Origin: Moniliophthora roreri | Taxonomy: Eukaryota > Basidiomycota > Agaricomycetes > Agaricales > Marasmiaceae | Reading direction: 5' to 3' | DNA length: 64,000 bases | Assembly: GCA_001466705.2 (NCBI GenBank) | Contig: LATX02000210.1 | Coordinates: 248,001-312,000 of the forward strand | Part shown: positions 33,585-45,635 of the stretch, one piece after another | Layout: the number at the start of each line of letters is the position of its first letter | How positions within the stretch are numbered: position 1 is the first letter of the stretch | Made by a program: the position numbers and the translations under genes | The notes under the pieces: model-generated | What the model saw: the letters and a program-made list of their open reading frames with translations, nothing else | What the model was told of the DNA's origin: nothing | The model's database searches: none

Positions 33585-36500
33585 TCAGAACGAAGTAATC
33601 GACTGTGATAAGCCAGGATTGGTAGTGAACTCCTTCACCACATTACCCTTGTATACCACCTGCACAGGCCTCTTCGTGGAAATAGGATTTTGATCCACCG
33701 TGATGTCGACTGAGGTTGGCACCCCACTACTCCATTTGATATCAATGGTCATCCCACCACGAACGCGTGCACCTTTGATTTCACCCTCAGCCCATTGCTT
33801 GGGAAGCGCAGGGAGGATGTAAACCTTAAGCGGTAGGTCGAGTGTACTAACATCTGGTGCTTGTAGAATGGCGTTCTAAAAAAAAAAGCAGTTTCAATAA
33901 GAGAAGGATCTTAGGAGTGTCGGACAAAAGCGTACCAGAACCGCACCCGGATAGCCCAGGTTCGCGTCAATTTGGAATATTGGACTTGGGTCGAAGGGGT
34001 TATACAAAGAGAAAAGATTGGCGCCGTGGTTTTCGGAGAGATCAAACTAGTTCCATAGCGTTAGGCCTCTGGTAGGTTGTATCGCGAAAACGACGAAACC
34101 CACTGTCAATATGTGGTAGAACATTTCAGAATCCTGAAGTTGGGCCCATGCGGCAGCTCTCCAAACTTTCTCCCATCCTGCGTCAGCATCGGGACCAATC
34201 CCGTCACCCCGATGTATCAAACTTGTTCTCGTCGCGTTGAGTACTTGATCTTTCGTATACGTGACAAAGTCATCCTTGACGGTCACACCACCTTGTAGGG
34301 TCTCGTCGTACGAGCTGATGGCGTATCCGGGATAAAGGCCAATGAGATGAGAAAGGTGACGGTGCGTGTCGTTGGGATCATCCTTCTCCACTTTCCATTC
34401 TGTACGAGTCATGAGTGGCAAATCCCAAAGAGCGATCTCGACTTGGACATACCCTGAAGCTGACCCCACGAGCCAATATGGAGGCCTTTATCCATCTGTG
34501 CACGCTTAACGCGAACCTCTGTCTTGATGTTAAATTCGTCGAAATAGCAACGAATAAAATATGGACATGCCTTCGAGGAAGGCCATATCGGTATCGCCAG
34601 ATGCTTCAAACCCTTTCTCAATGGCATTGAACATCTCCCATATCATCTGCTGGGCATGCGCGCATCCTAATGGCGGTTGAATGAGACCGATCTTAACGTG
34701 TGAATCCAAAACGCACCTAATGTGATCGGAGCCTGCTCTGGTGAGTTACACGGGTTCACGACTAAAGTGGAGTCGTTGAAATGCAGATCGGGTATTAATT
34801 TGTCGAGATGGAAGCTTGCAACGCCCTAGTGTAGACGATGTAAGTTGAAGTCACAGTATCTTCATACTACTCACCTTGATGAGCGGCCAGCCTTGTGCCT
34901 TCCACCACTCCGCGTCACCTGTATAATCGAAGTGATCCCAGACGTGCATCATCTGGAGAGCTATTCCATGAGTGCGTGTTTACCAATGAAATTCGAGGAA
35001 CGATCTTGCCATCCACACGTTAGCCTCTGCATATCAGGATGAGACGAGCATAAATATCGAAGGAACGAACGCTCCTACCAGGATAGTTGGCCCACTGAGC
35101 TGCATTATCGGCCAGTTTCATACCCGTATGGCCGAAGATCTGGACAGGAACTGTCAGAGATTTCATCACTTCGTATACAATATGTTATGATAAACCGACG
35201 TTCATCTAGCACATACAATCAACACGCGAGATCATCAGATTGACAGCTTCAACTAACCTCATTATGCACGACCCATCCATGAGAGATGTTATACAAACGT
35301 TGTGCGGTCTGTGCACCCCTTGGTGCCCAATTTTTCTATCCCCCAAAAGTCAGATCATTCCAATGAATAGAGCACCGGGACGAACCTCAAAGTAGTCAAA
35401 CAAGGATTTTGTAACATCCAGGTTAGTCATCTCAGCACTCCAATAATTCATTTGAATGTTGATGTTAGAATCTAGCATCAATCGCTCAATCAGACGATAC
35501 CCGTTCAGAATGAAGAGCGTCCACATACGATAATCGGCACTCCAGGCATTACTCGTTCCCGACGCCCATTTTCCTTGCAGGTTCGCTGGTAACACGCCGC
35601 GAGCGCTGCTTGCCAACATATACCGACCATAGTTAAACGTAAGCCACTCCAGATAGGGATTGCCCTCGTCCATTTTGTACGCGGCTTTCAGTTCATCTGT
35701 TGGTTTATCCAGCTGAGGCGTCTGGCCGATCGACAAGGAGAACTTGTCCCAAAGAACGGCTTTGAAATCCGTAATGTGCTCATTGAGTATCTCGGTGTAA
35801 GAAGGCGTGGCCAAGGAGATGAGCCGCGTCAAGGTATCGTGCGGATCTACGCCCCGGAACGAGAAGTTATTTTCTTCGTTCCCGGCATCTTGTGAGAATT
35901 CGGTTCCTCCAACCCAGGATATCCAGGATTCAGTCGAGTCGGTAACGCTGATAGTGGCATTCAGGAATGAGGATCCGCCAGTTGAAGGAGCAGCATCGCA
36001 AGACACGTTTCCGCCGCTCGACTGAACTCGACCGAGAAGTTCGTAGAGCATGCCCTTGAAACCCTCGATACGACCGCGAACCTGGAGAGTGGATGTGTCC
36101 AGACAAGTGACATTGAATGTAGGCATGTCAGCCTGTAGTGCAGAGGAGAATGCGTAGGTAACGACCGGCAATGTCGAGTTGTTCTCAGAGGTAAGGTGCT
36201 GTGTGCACGCTTGCGTAGGATGAGAGCAAAAAGTCTCGCTGCTCAAGCATCAGATTCGGTCTGATAGATGTAGACTTTGAACCGCTTCTCACCGAATGAA
36301 TTTGGTTCCAGATTGCGTCCACCTTGCTCTTGCAACACCTTCGTCCAGATCCAGCCATCGAGCATAGTCAGACTGGTTACCGTTAGAGGCCACGGTGGAA
36401 ATCAAGTAGCCTGATCCAGCATAAGACCCTAGCAGAAAATACATGTAAGTACTTATTACGAAATCTTGTATAAGAAGCACATACCATATGCTCCTGCATC

Positions 36501-37048
36501 CGTCATCAACGCAGAGATGTCTAAAACATTACAATTCGTAGGTAAGCGAATCGAAGATCATCTGCTATGAAAATAGCACATACCACTCACATTCCCAGTA
36601 GAGCTCGTAAAGACCGACTGCTGATACTGCTTCAAAGCGTCGGCTGTCTTTGATGCTTCATCAGGTTGCTTGTTGCCTCCATTATACGACTGTAAAAGGC
36701 CTTAACACGCCTCACATGGGAAGCTGAGAAAATTGGACATACTGGATCCGAGAACGGCCCGCCAGACCACAAGGATTCGATGTTCAATTGCGTCAACTCC
36801 ACATTTGAACCACCAGAGGTCATCGCTTAATGAGAAATTCTTTAGCATGCGAGAAAGTTGTAAAAGTAAGTACATCACGTACCTGCCAGATACCCATTCC
36901 CCACTGGAAGCCACGTCCTGGACCAGACGTCGGCCGGCGTATTATACCACAATCCATTGCCAGAAGCAGGGAATCCAGAGGGTGCTGCTGATGATAAAGT
37001 TCCATAGAGACCTAAATAGAAGAGGACTCTTCGAGCGAGAATGGCCAT
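33585..37048 (-). CDS. Glycoside hydrolase family 95, alpha-1,2-L-fucosidase type
   Basis: Secreted enzyme removing alpha-linked L-fucose (or related sugars) from glycans. From ATG 37048: signal peptide [21 protein letters not shown], then [21 protein letters not shown] and [11 protein letters not shown], the GH95 N-terminal beta-domain hallmark. The catalytic (alpha/alpha)6 barrel shows [21 protein letters not shown] (the two conserved active-site asparagines) and [16 protein letters not shown]. The last exon ends [21 protein letters not shown]. More than ten introns. All GH95 landmarks seen are intact. Substrate preference among fucose, galactose and arabinose types cannot be told from sequence alone. 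Confidence 0.88.
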
Positions 37049-37487
37049 CGCAGCTCCAAAATGATTCCAGCTGCAAAAATGCAGCAACCTTTGCCAGAAC
37101 GGATAATGTTCACTTTCGATCATCTCGAGCCTTTATAGCTTGATGTTTCGTCGCCTGACCCAGGGCAAATGGTCTTGTGGGCCGCTCGTAACCCGCACGC
37201 AGCGTGAGGGCTATTTGACGTACGTAGAGTTCTTGGAGTGATACATGAACAATTTCTGATCGTGAATTTGAAAGCCCGAACAAGACGTGAAGTGTTGTGT
37301 CTGTTGAAATAAGTTTGCCTTCAGTGCTATAATTACCTGGCACCAGAGCCCAAACTCACGAATTTGTGTCTTGTCTTCAAACAGGCATGCCAGAGTCGGA
37401 GGCAAGATGCATGGTGACGTGACCAGTCACATTATCTGAAACGCCCATCATACTATAGATCATAATAGGTCTATTGTATGATATCTA
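37049..37487. other. Intergenic region
   Basis: Holds the GH95 promoter and the 3' end of the next minus-strand gene. Nothing else seen. Confidence 0.4.
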
Positions 37488-38459
37488 CTACAATTGCGAA
37501 TGCCTCTCCAAAATTCCCAATCCTAACAAACTAATCTTCTTCTGTCCATGATCCTCTCGTCGACCACCGCACTGAACAATTTTCTGGGATCTCAACGCCT
37601 TCAATTCCAACTGTATTCTCGTATTGGCACATTCCTCCAACGGCAGTACCGTTTGCCGAACTCTACACGGGCCGAACTTGGTATCGATGGTCTTGAAGCG
37701 TGATGATGGTGAAGGAGACAATTGAGGTACGTCAGATTTGATAGGCTTTGAATCGTGCTTTGTGATGTCCTCCTTTGCGTCAGATAGTTTCTGCACTTCT
37801 ACGTTCGTACTTGGGTCTTGAGAGGTTGCCTGTCAGCGTCAGATGGCAATTAGTAAACGGGATACATGTGCGCAAGACCAAGGCGCGCGTACTTCGGAGA
37901 GAATTCGGGATTCAATGATATTTCGGCTTGTTGTAAAAGACTTGACAAGGGGAGACTGTGCTCGGCGAGTCGTGGACAGCGAAGTCTTTCGAAAATTTCT
38001 GATGGCCTTGGGCTCGATGGTTGGAAGGGCTTGGTTTGAGGAAAAGCTATCTCGAGAACTGCCGTTGCTCGACCCGCCTTTCAGTGAAGACGCAGAGAGT
38101 GATGGGTGAGGCTTGATAGCAATCGTGCCACGGACATCGGCCGAATCTGTAGATGTACGAGGTTTCCTGGTAGATGTATAGCGAGATTCTAAGCTGGCTT
38201 TGGAGGTGACAGGGGCTCGAGATGAATAGTTGGGTACGGCGGATTGAGAAACGGGAGGTTTGATGATGCGATTGGAAATGCGAGAGCGAGGGATAATCTT
38301 CGGAGTGGATCTGTTCTCCTTATGCTGGGTGACTGATGTAGGCGAGGATGAGTTCTCGTCCTTGATCGAATCGCTATGACCAAAGTAACGTTCAACTAGA
38401 TACAGAGGCTTGAGCGGCTGCAGAGTGATGTGTCTCTTGCTTTCGTGTCGAGCAGACAT
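37488..38459 (-). CDS. Ser/Arg-rich basic protein, unknown function
   Basis: Two exons. Exon 1 from ATG 38459 (MSARHESKRHITLQPLKP) is rich in Ser, Arg, Pro and Thr with many SP/TP sites, hence likely disordered and phosphorylated. Exon 2 reads KLSDAKEDITKHDSKPIKSDVPQ, then a more ordered-looking end: FGPCRVRQTVLPLEECANTRIQLELKALRSQKIVQ. No domain recognised. The composition suggests a nuclear or cytoskeletal regulator, which is only a guess. The intron near 37830-37890 is approximate. Confidence 0.6.
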
Positions 38460-38982
38460 TGCTGAGTGACAACGTAATGATTGAGGGAATTATGGGGGTG
38501 ATGGTAGTGGTTGGAGAGAAAGTTGTGTTGCGCTTGCTAACCATCTTCTGCTTGCTCTATAGAAGTATGAAACGTCGCGCCACTGATATCACGGGTCGCC
38601 GATGAACATGCTGTGGAACTGCAGCGGAACCTGGTCAGAATTATCGGGCGCTTGAATGAGATGTTCCGGTGCGTCTCCGACTCAGTCCAGCTGCAATACA
38701 GAAAGGCTAATCCGTTTGCAGTTAATTTTGTTTTGCCACTGTCTTATCTCGCCTCACTGGCGAGCTGAGCTCATTAACCACTCCCTTGTCCTAATTCAAT
38801 ATCATGCTACTTACCTTGACTGGGGATCATCGAAGCAGGTTGTCAAGGGCCGCTTTGTGTTGGGAGCAATTTCCTCAAATGTGATTCAGACGCGAAGTGA
38901 CTTTGGTCTGCACGCCACTGCTATAAAAGAGAGCTGAGTGGTGAGACATCGCTACCGCACTTCTTGCTTTGATATTCCCCAG

Positions 38983-40556
38983 ATGTCATCGACAACACCC
39001 GAAGAGCTTGCTCCCTACCTCTCCATCAAGGAAACGATAGTTTACCCAATCGTCACTTTGTCGGTATGTCCAACGCCCCCGTATCCTGACCTTCTGAATT
39101 GGCTAATGGTTTAATCCAGGCAATGTATTTCGTCTATGGTAAGTTTTCAGTCTCTACTTTAGAACGTCGGTAAATCGGAAAGGATTCCCCACAGGCTTGT
39201 ATGTTCTCATTTTTGGAACATATGTCTATATCACAGGGAAATGCCAGCAAGGCAATGGATCGCACAACAGCAGATTGTATTTGTCACTGACAATCACGCT
39301 CTTCACGTTATCCACGATCCTGGTCATGGTGTATACGCGTTTCTATATCGTGGATTCCATTGTCCGCTTCAATGCAGTCAAGACCCAGGATTACGATCAG
39401 TTGGTGAACTTCTTGACATACGATGTTGGAAAGACGGCTTCAACGTAAGAAAACTGTGTTCAACTGCGTGCTATGTTGCTCAGCCCTGATAGCTTCCTTG
39501 AATACCTCCTTCCTGTCCTTCTTAAGTATGTCTTTCCTTCCGAAGTATTAAATCCATGCAAGGGACATTGAAACCGATTTTCTAGCATCACTGCAGATAT
39601 TATGCTGGTTTGTGTTCTGATTAACATGTCACAGCCGATCCTGATACCCACTTCTCCAGATTCACCGCTGCTATCTGATTTGGGGCTCAAAGAAGCGAGT
39701 TGGCTTGCCCCTGATAGTAGCATCGGTCCTTACAAATGGTGTGTGGTGTGTGTTGCTGTCTTCCTCAGATTCAAATTGATGGTCTTTGTTATTCAAGCTC
39801 TTGGGATTATCAGTGGAATAATAACAACGATCAGTACTACAAACATCGAGTCATATCCAATGCTATTACAAGTTGGAGGTAGTATTGGGTTCGCATACGC
39901 TGTCAGCAGTGTTGTCATCAATTCTATGCTCACCTTACTCACTGGTATGTCCAAAGTTCACCTCTCAACACTTCCTAATGTCAATACTGGTACATGCACT
40001 TATTCACAGCTGGGCGTGTCTGGTGGATTCATCGCACAGTCCGCGCTCATGACATTCATACTAGTGATGCTCTCGTTTCCTCTGTCTCAAGAATCATGTA
40101 AGTTGGCGATGGATACTGACGCTGACATTTCCCACACTTACGCTGCCACATAGACTCGAGACAGGAGCACTATATCCAATTTTCGCAGTAGTAAATTTGA
40201 TTGTCGATAATACTCTGGGTCTGGCGACACCTATTGACTTGTACTCCATTACAACCCTTATTGCTGTATGGTCTCACATTCTAGACCATGAGTAATAGTA
40301 TACTGACGGCCACAATGTACAGGGAATTGCACCAACATTGATTATGGTACGAGGAAAGCTCGGCAAAAATGTCGAGAGCCTTCAAGATCATGTCTCCGAC
40401 ATTTGCTTCACGAGTCAACCTGGACCTCGGGACAGAACCCAGACGCAGGTTCTTTCAATCGGGGATCTTAGTGTGGCGGCGGTGGAATTTGAAGGAACAA
40501 GGGTCCCGGTGCGACAAATGACCAATGGCGCTGGGAAGGACACGATTTTAGTTTGA
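38983..40556 (+). CDS. Multi-span membrane protein, paralogue 2
   Basis: Starts MSSTTPEELAPYLSIKETIVYPIVTLS and proceeds through tiny exons (AMYFVY, GLYVLIFGTYVYIT), LYLSLTITLFTLSTILVMVYT, RFNAVKTQDYDQLVNFL, then, with an intron at about 39607-39655 removed, IHRCYLIWGSKKRVGLPLI and ASVLTNG, ALGIISGIITTISTT, VSSVVINSMLTLLT, and a last exon beginning GIAPTLIMVRGKLG. Five or more membrane spans with the same exon edges as the gene at 21139-22643. The shared Cys-Tyr/Cys and Lys-Lys-Arg loop implies a conserved cytosolic feature. No known function. The promoter lies in 38460-38982. Confidence 0.75.
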
Positions 40557-40978
40557 TTCAAAATGTATATCGTGATTCGAGATTTATCAGTTTTTCGTTC
40601 TGCTGTATTTATTTATCTATGCCAGCATATGAGTGTAGACTTGAGCATATCTTATCGAGTGCGACTGTCTTCGCCCTCAGGCTTGGTACTTTTTACACAA
40701 GTTAACCTCTTCCACCACCACTCCCATCATTTTCGACAACTCCACGAGTTATTGAGCAATATACCGCAGATCCAGAGCTCTAGATTCATCAAGACAGGCG
40801 ATGTCGTCCGCTGTGATGGTGGTTCATGGACAAGTTGTTGGTTGTCAGGGGCGACTGACACGCCTACCTCAGTTCAATCTAGCTGTCCCACACCAGTTTT
40901 CTCTTTCCTTCATCGTCAAAATATTTTCTTCACATTCCTTTTTTATTTTCAGTCCTTGAATCACAGTCAGGGTCTTCG

Positions 40979-41768
40979 ATGGCTATATCATCAACAGGCA
41001 AGAAGAAGATTGGCATCCATGGTGCGTCTCCTGAAATTTCCATGTATCTCGATATTGAAACTGACCACCTACAGGTGCCCAACTACTCGTTACCATTATA
41101 GTGCTGGCACTGTCTGCCCGAGTCAACCAGTTTCAAGAGTTTTTCTGTTCGTCTCGCCGCTTTTACGATCAAGATACGAGCTGGAGCTTACAAAACTCAC
41201 AGTTGCTGCCGACCTCTTCCCACTAGCTCTTTCCATCATCAGTTTGGTTTTGCTCGCCATAATGCAAGTACCAAGTACACGCATCATCTTGTTTAGAGTT
41301 GAGGATCTCACGGCATGTTACAGGCTTTCTATGGACTTTGCTCTATCACGCTCCTACAACAAGTTTGAGATCGGCATTCTCTCGGTTATGACGGTCCTTT
41401 GGCTCGGTGCGTTCACTGCAAATCTTAGCATGTTGGTGCACATTCCTAATGTATAATACACCAGTCTTCAGCGCCTTCTCGACATCTCGATGGGTTAGCG
41501 TCTCTTGCGGAGGTATCCCAGATGGTACATGTCATGCCCAGTCTCCAGTTCACCCTTTTCTAACGATCTCTAGGCTTTGACGACGTTCGTGTTTGGTGTC
41601 GGGATCTTCAGGCCTTGAAAGCGTTTGTTTGGATCGAATGGTTAGCTTGTGCGCCGCGTTTCCTGTTTGTCTCTGGGAGCTGCCATCGCTAATCTAATAA
41701 CGATATACAGTTCTATTCTCCACTCTTTCTACGATTCGGCTTTCAAAGACGGAAAAAAGGAGAAATAA
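40979..41768 (+). CDS. Small four-span MARVEL-like membrane protein
   Basis: Seven exons (40979-41021, 41075-41146, 41203-41263, 41324-41406, 41465-41524, 41574-41640, 41711-41768) encode 147 aa. It reads MAISSTGKKKIGIHGAQLLV, ALSARVNQFQEFF, ADLFPLALSIISLVLLAIM, SRSYNKFEIGILSVMTVLWL, VFSAFSTSRW, CRDLQALKAFVWIECSILHS, and ends FKDGKKEK. The short basic tails, four hydrophobic spans, and Cys-Arg-(4-5)-Ala-Phe before span 4 are typical of small fungal MARVEL-domain proteins of the plasma membrane. Intron 3 uses a GC donor (GCAAGT..CAG), needed to keep the frame. Function unknown. Confidence 0.75.
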
Positions 41769-42600
41769 CACACCGTCCATGTTCCAAATCTACACTGACC
41801 CGTACGCTTGAGCATGCCCTTTTAGGCGTAGGCGGTAGTTGTCGATGCTTTATGTTTCTCTCTGGGTGCTGGTTCTTGGAGACATGCATGAACACCATTA
41901 TTGGATTCGTCGAGTGGGATTTCTTGTTGTATTGCTGTTGTATATAAGTATACCCTCAACGTTAAGTTAGGTAGCGGGATGAGACGAGACGCTGGTGACC
42001 TCCCTTGGCGTTTGCCGTGACTATCTCATCCTTGTTATTCCATATTCTGAACTGAACCGCCTGCCACCAGCTGCCATCCTGGTCTGGGACTAGCTTAAGT
42101 CAATTTTGCTGGAGAATAAATCTTCCAAGCTCACCGACTCGACGCAGGCGCCATGCGTGCCAGTGATGCTGCCCTTGATACCGCTCATTCGTTTCCCAAC
42201 AAATGGACATTACTCCACCACCAACCACATATATTCTCGGATCCAGACGTCAGACATGATACCGTGGCAAGCTCATCACCGTACGATTCTGAGGATTTCT
42301 GTTGCGTGAGCGGACCCTGAGCAAAAAAGCAACTTTTGAAAGCTTGGGTTTTCCAAGCCCCTCCCGTGCTGGATCCAGGCCTGGCATGCAGAAATAAGTC
42401 CTAGGGATGAGGGTCCTGGTGGCCTTAGAAGGGAGGGTACATGACGGGATAAAGGAACAGAAAAAATGTCGCTTAGGTCCGGGCGCTAAGTTGCCACATC
42501 CTCGTACTGAGCTCATGTCTGGATCTGACATCCGGATCCGAGATCATAAACTGTTGACGATGTCGTTGCAACGTACGCGTGCTGCAGCCCATTCTTCGTA
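41769..42600. other. Intergenic region
   Basis: About 0.8 kb with no supported gene; nothing repeated or structured was noticed. Confidence 0.4.
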
Positions 42601-43809
42601 ATGCCAAAACGCCGCTGTCAACTTCATGTCCTCCTTTTTCTCCTCCAACCACTCGTTACCTCAAGAACGGTACACACGATCATTGACGATACCTATGGGC
42701 GATAAAAGAACGAACGTCAAACCGACCTATTTCCCTTCCACCGGTGCATGAGACAACAGGTCTTGCGGACTCGAACAGGGTTGTGCAATAGTTCCAGATC
42801 CATCGTCTGCGATGCTGGGAACGTGGACAGCAGCCACCTATCGCTCGAATCGACAGGATAAAATTTCGGTCTTGTTCGACTTTCAAGGTACGTCTACCCT
42901 GTACGCTCTCCGATACTTTTGGTTGATGCTTGTTCTGGGAACTGGTATACCAGTATTTCTCATAGTAGTGAACGACCTGGGCAGAAGCGGACTCACCACT
43001 GTTACCGGCAATTTCATGCTGGATGGACAGCTAGCTCGGCAGTATATCCACAATCCGAGCTCGCAAGCAGGCTTTCAGTATCGAGAGGAAGCATTCGCGG
43101 TCTCGGGACTCTCAAACTCTTCTTATCTTTTGGAGACTAGCGCAGGAGGCTTGGATCATAAAGTGTATCTCAACTTTGATTATGCGAATTATACGTGCGT
43201 CACATACCTCTTTTCCTCTGACCGACGCTTACTGATTACTTCCGACACGAGGTACTGGATTCAGGGCCCAACCTTGTGCGATCGTCATCCAAGACACCAG
43301 TAGCTGCCATTGTTGGTGGAACAGTTGGCACTGCCGCTTTCCTGATTGCAATCATAGCAGCTTTTTGCATATGCCGGAGAAAAGGACAACGTCCGCAGCC
43401 AATACCAGTGACACCTCTCGCTACAGAAAATTCACAAATTTATCCCACCTTCACTGCGAGACCTCCTGACCCAAGGAGGCTACACACTCCACTTTCTCAC
43501 TCGACGCTGGAAACAAGGCTATCCTACCCGTCTACCACTCAGAACCAGTCCTCTTTCACAGGCTCGTCTCAGCTCTCTGAGAAGCCAAGAAGTCAACAAA
43601 GCTCAGAAGTTGAGCATGTAGAGCTGAACAGGCATGCACATAATATGAGGGAGGAACTTCGAAGCCTGACCTCACGGACTTGGAGCTCTTCCTCAGTGGC
43701 AGGTAGCAATCCCAATGCCACCGTACAGGAGCTTCGTGAAGAGATTCGGCTAATGCAGGCACAGCTGGACTCGATACGGCAGCAACAGGTACCAAGTTAC
43801 TCTTCTTGA
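42601..43809 (+). CDS. Single-span surface protein; N-terminal part appears frame-disrupted
   Basis: From ATG 42812 the frame reads MLGTWTAATYRSNRQDKISVLFDFQG, an extracellular beta-type domain (QYREEAFAVSGL, VYLNFDYANYT), then after an intron PVAAIVGGTVGTAAFLIAIIAAFCI as one membrane span, the stop-transfer CRRKGQRP, and a Ser-rich cytosolic tail ending in a short coiled coil (ELREEIRLMQAQLDSIRQQQ). Family members usually begin with a signal peptide and TIDDTYGD...CAIPDPS...GTW. Such a piece exists at 42601-42811 (MPKRRCQLHVLLFLLQPL, IIDDTYG, CAIVPDPSSA) but is split between two frames with a stop between them, so the full-length protein may be lost or an unusual splice is missed. Confidence 0.6.
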
Positions 43810-43979
43810 GTGCGCAACAGATTTGATTATATACTTATATACATTCTTGTAGTATACCTTTGTGATAATATAGAGCGATAAGATAGCGATAAGACTTGAT
43901 CGATACACGAGCCATACGTCTCGCTATAGTACGTCTCTCCCCAATACTAGCTGGACATTCAGACTCTTGCTCTTTCAGG

Positions 43980-45122
43980 ATGTCGATCCAACCCTCTATA
44001 GAGCAAGTTCAAAAGGCAATAAGCAAAGCGTTCTTAGGCATCCCCCAGTCAACTGTTGTGTCTATAACAGAATTATCTGGAGACTCTTTCAGGTGAGCGA
44101 GTTTGAAATCTGCCTCAGGGCTCTCCCCTGATACATTTTACAGTTATACAAAGAGTAATAGAACATATATTGTCGATCTTTCGGCGTCCAAGGATTCTCC
44201 AGCGACTCATTCATCCTTTCTCACAGTATCAGCAGCACCGGCAGCTCTACCTGATCCAAATGTCACAGAGACAGTCTATCACCCGAACAAACTCCAGATA
44301 TACACAAAACTTATCTCTTTGGTGAAACAACACACAACCATCCCTTTTCAGGACCCAGTACTTGATACATCCCTTGCCCTCATACCTTACCCATACATCC
44401 TCACACCCCCACACCCCATAACTTCATCTGCCCTTATATCGCTCTCATCAGCACGAAAGCAAAATCTTCTCTCGCCACAGCACAATGCCATGGTTGACCT
44501 CGGCCTCGGTCAAATGCTCGGTCAACTCCACGCTGGAGTACTCAATGAATGGTTCGGCCTCCCCTTAACCCTCGAACCAGCAAACCCATCATACAGCTGG
44601 CAAGAATCCTTCACCGCCCTCCTTGAAACACTCCTTCACCAAGCCGAGTCGTCCGATAAACTCAAGTCCTTCAACCTCCCATACGAGGATCTTAAACGAT
44701 ACCTCTCCCGAGCTATCGCGTTCTACATCTTTGATGACGTCCAGGTCCCTTCGTTAGTCTGGTTCACAGGTTCAGAGGATGATGTGTATATCACTGTTCC
44801 CTCAAATTGGAATGAGTCTCCAAGCATTATTGCTATACTACCCAACCTCGCACATGCCCTTTGGGGAGATCCATTATTGGAGTCGTTCTTCCTACCTCCA
44901 GCGCCCAGTGACGCGCTCAAAGAAGCATATGAAGGTTGTGGAGGAGAAAGGTTGATCGTGTTTCCGAGGCAGAAGACAAAGAGATTGTGGTATACAGCGT
45001 TTTTGGCGTTGGTGGTTTTGTTGGAGCGTGTCGATGCAGATCCTGAGAATGAAAAGCGGGTATGGGCGGGAGCCAAGTTGAGGGAGTGTGCGGATGCATT
45101 AAAGGATGCTCCTTGTTATTGA
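43980..45122 (+). CDS. Aminoglycoside-phosphotransferase/kinase-like fold protein
   Basis: Exon 1 (ATG 43980) reads MSIQPSIEQVQKAISKAFLG; after an intron at about 44092-44140 a long exon gives SYTKSNRTYIVDLS, an N-lobe-like strand region, then LGLGQMLGQLHAG..NEWFGLP, which resembles the hinge-proximal helix of fungal APH-type kinases, followed by helices (SWQESFTALLETLLHQAE, LKRYLSRAIAFYIFDD). The usual HGD catalytic loop is not evident, so catalysis is doubtful. The C-terminal RLWYTAFLALVVLLERVDADPE segment exists a second time as a relic at 16342-16628. Family call tentative; the gene itself is certain. Confidence 0.6.
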
Positions 45123-45635
45123 GTAGTACGGTTCGTTTGTCCAATCGTGATTGGTGTTTTGCTGATTTGGGTTATAGGTACTTTATAGGGTATAGCCTAT
45201 ATAGAGCTGTTGTTTCGCGTTATTTTCTGACTGCGCGTCTCCTGGTCTCGACCAATCCTGCACCAAAGAATAATGGCAATTTCAAATCCTACCACCGCGG
45301 ATTCGAACATTCAATTCATTTCTGAAAAGGTGCGATCCTGCGCAGTCTCGCAACCACGACTCCTAGACATCTAAATATCTTCTTTGTCATTCGCGTGTCG
45401 TCTTTGAGAAATTATCTCAATTACCGAGGAGTACACGAAGGCGGCAGTTCGTTAAAATTTGATCAATTCCGCAAATTTCCGCAGCTTATGGCGAGGATGT
45501 TCCGGTTGCACGGCTGAATTTGACGCAGTTTCACAGCGCCCAAGCCTACTCCATGGCCAGCCCTGAATCTGACGCCTTCTTTTAACTAGTCCATGAATCC
45601 AATAACGAAGCAGCTTCACATTGACGATCTTCGCT

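Noticed and set aside
39602..39760. A frame reading DSPLLSDLGLKEASW, seen in both membrane-protein paralogues and first taken as a conserved loop
   Set aside because: It is the same DNA read in the wrong frame: removing the preceding intron gives IHRCYLIWGSKKR, which agrees with the membrane-protein frame and with the paralogue.
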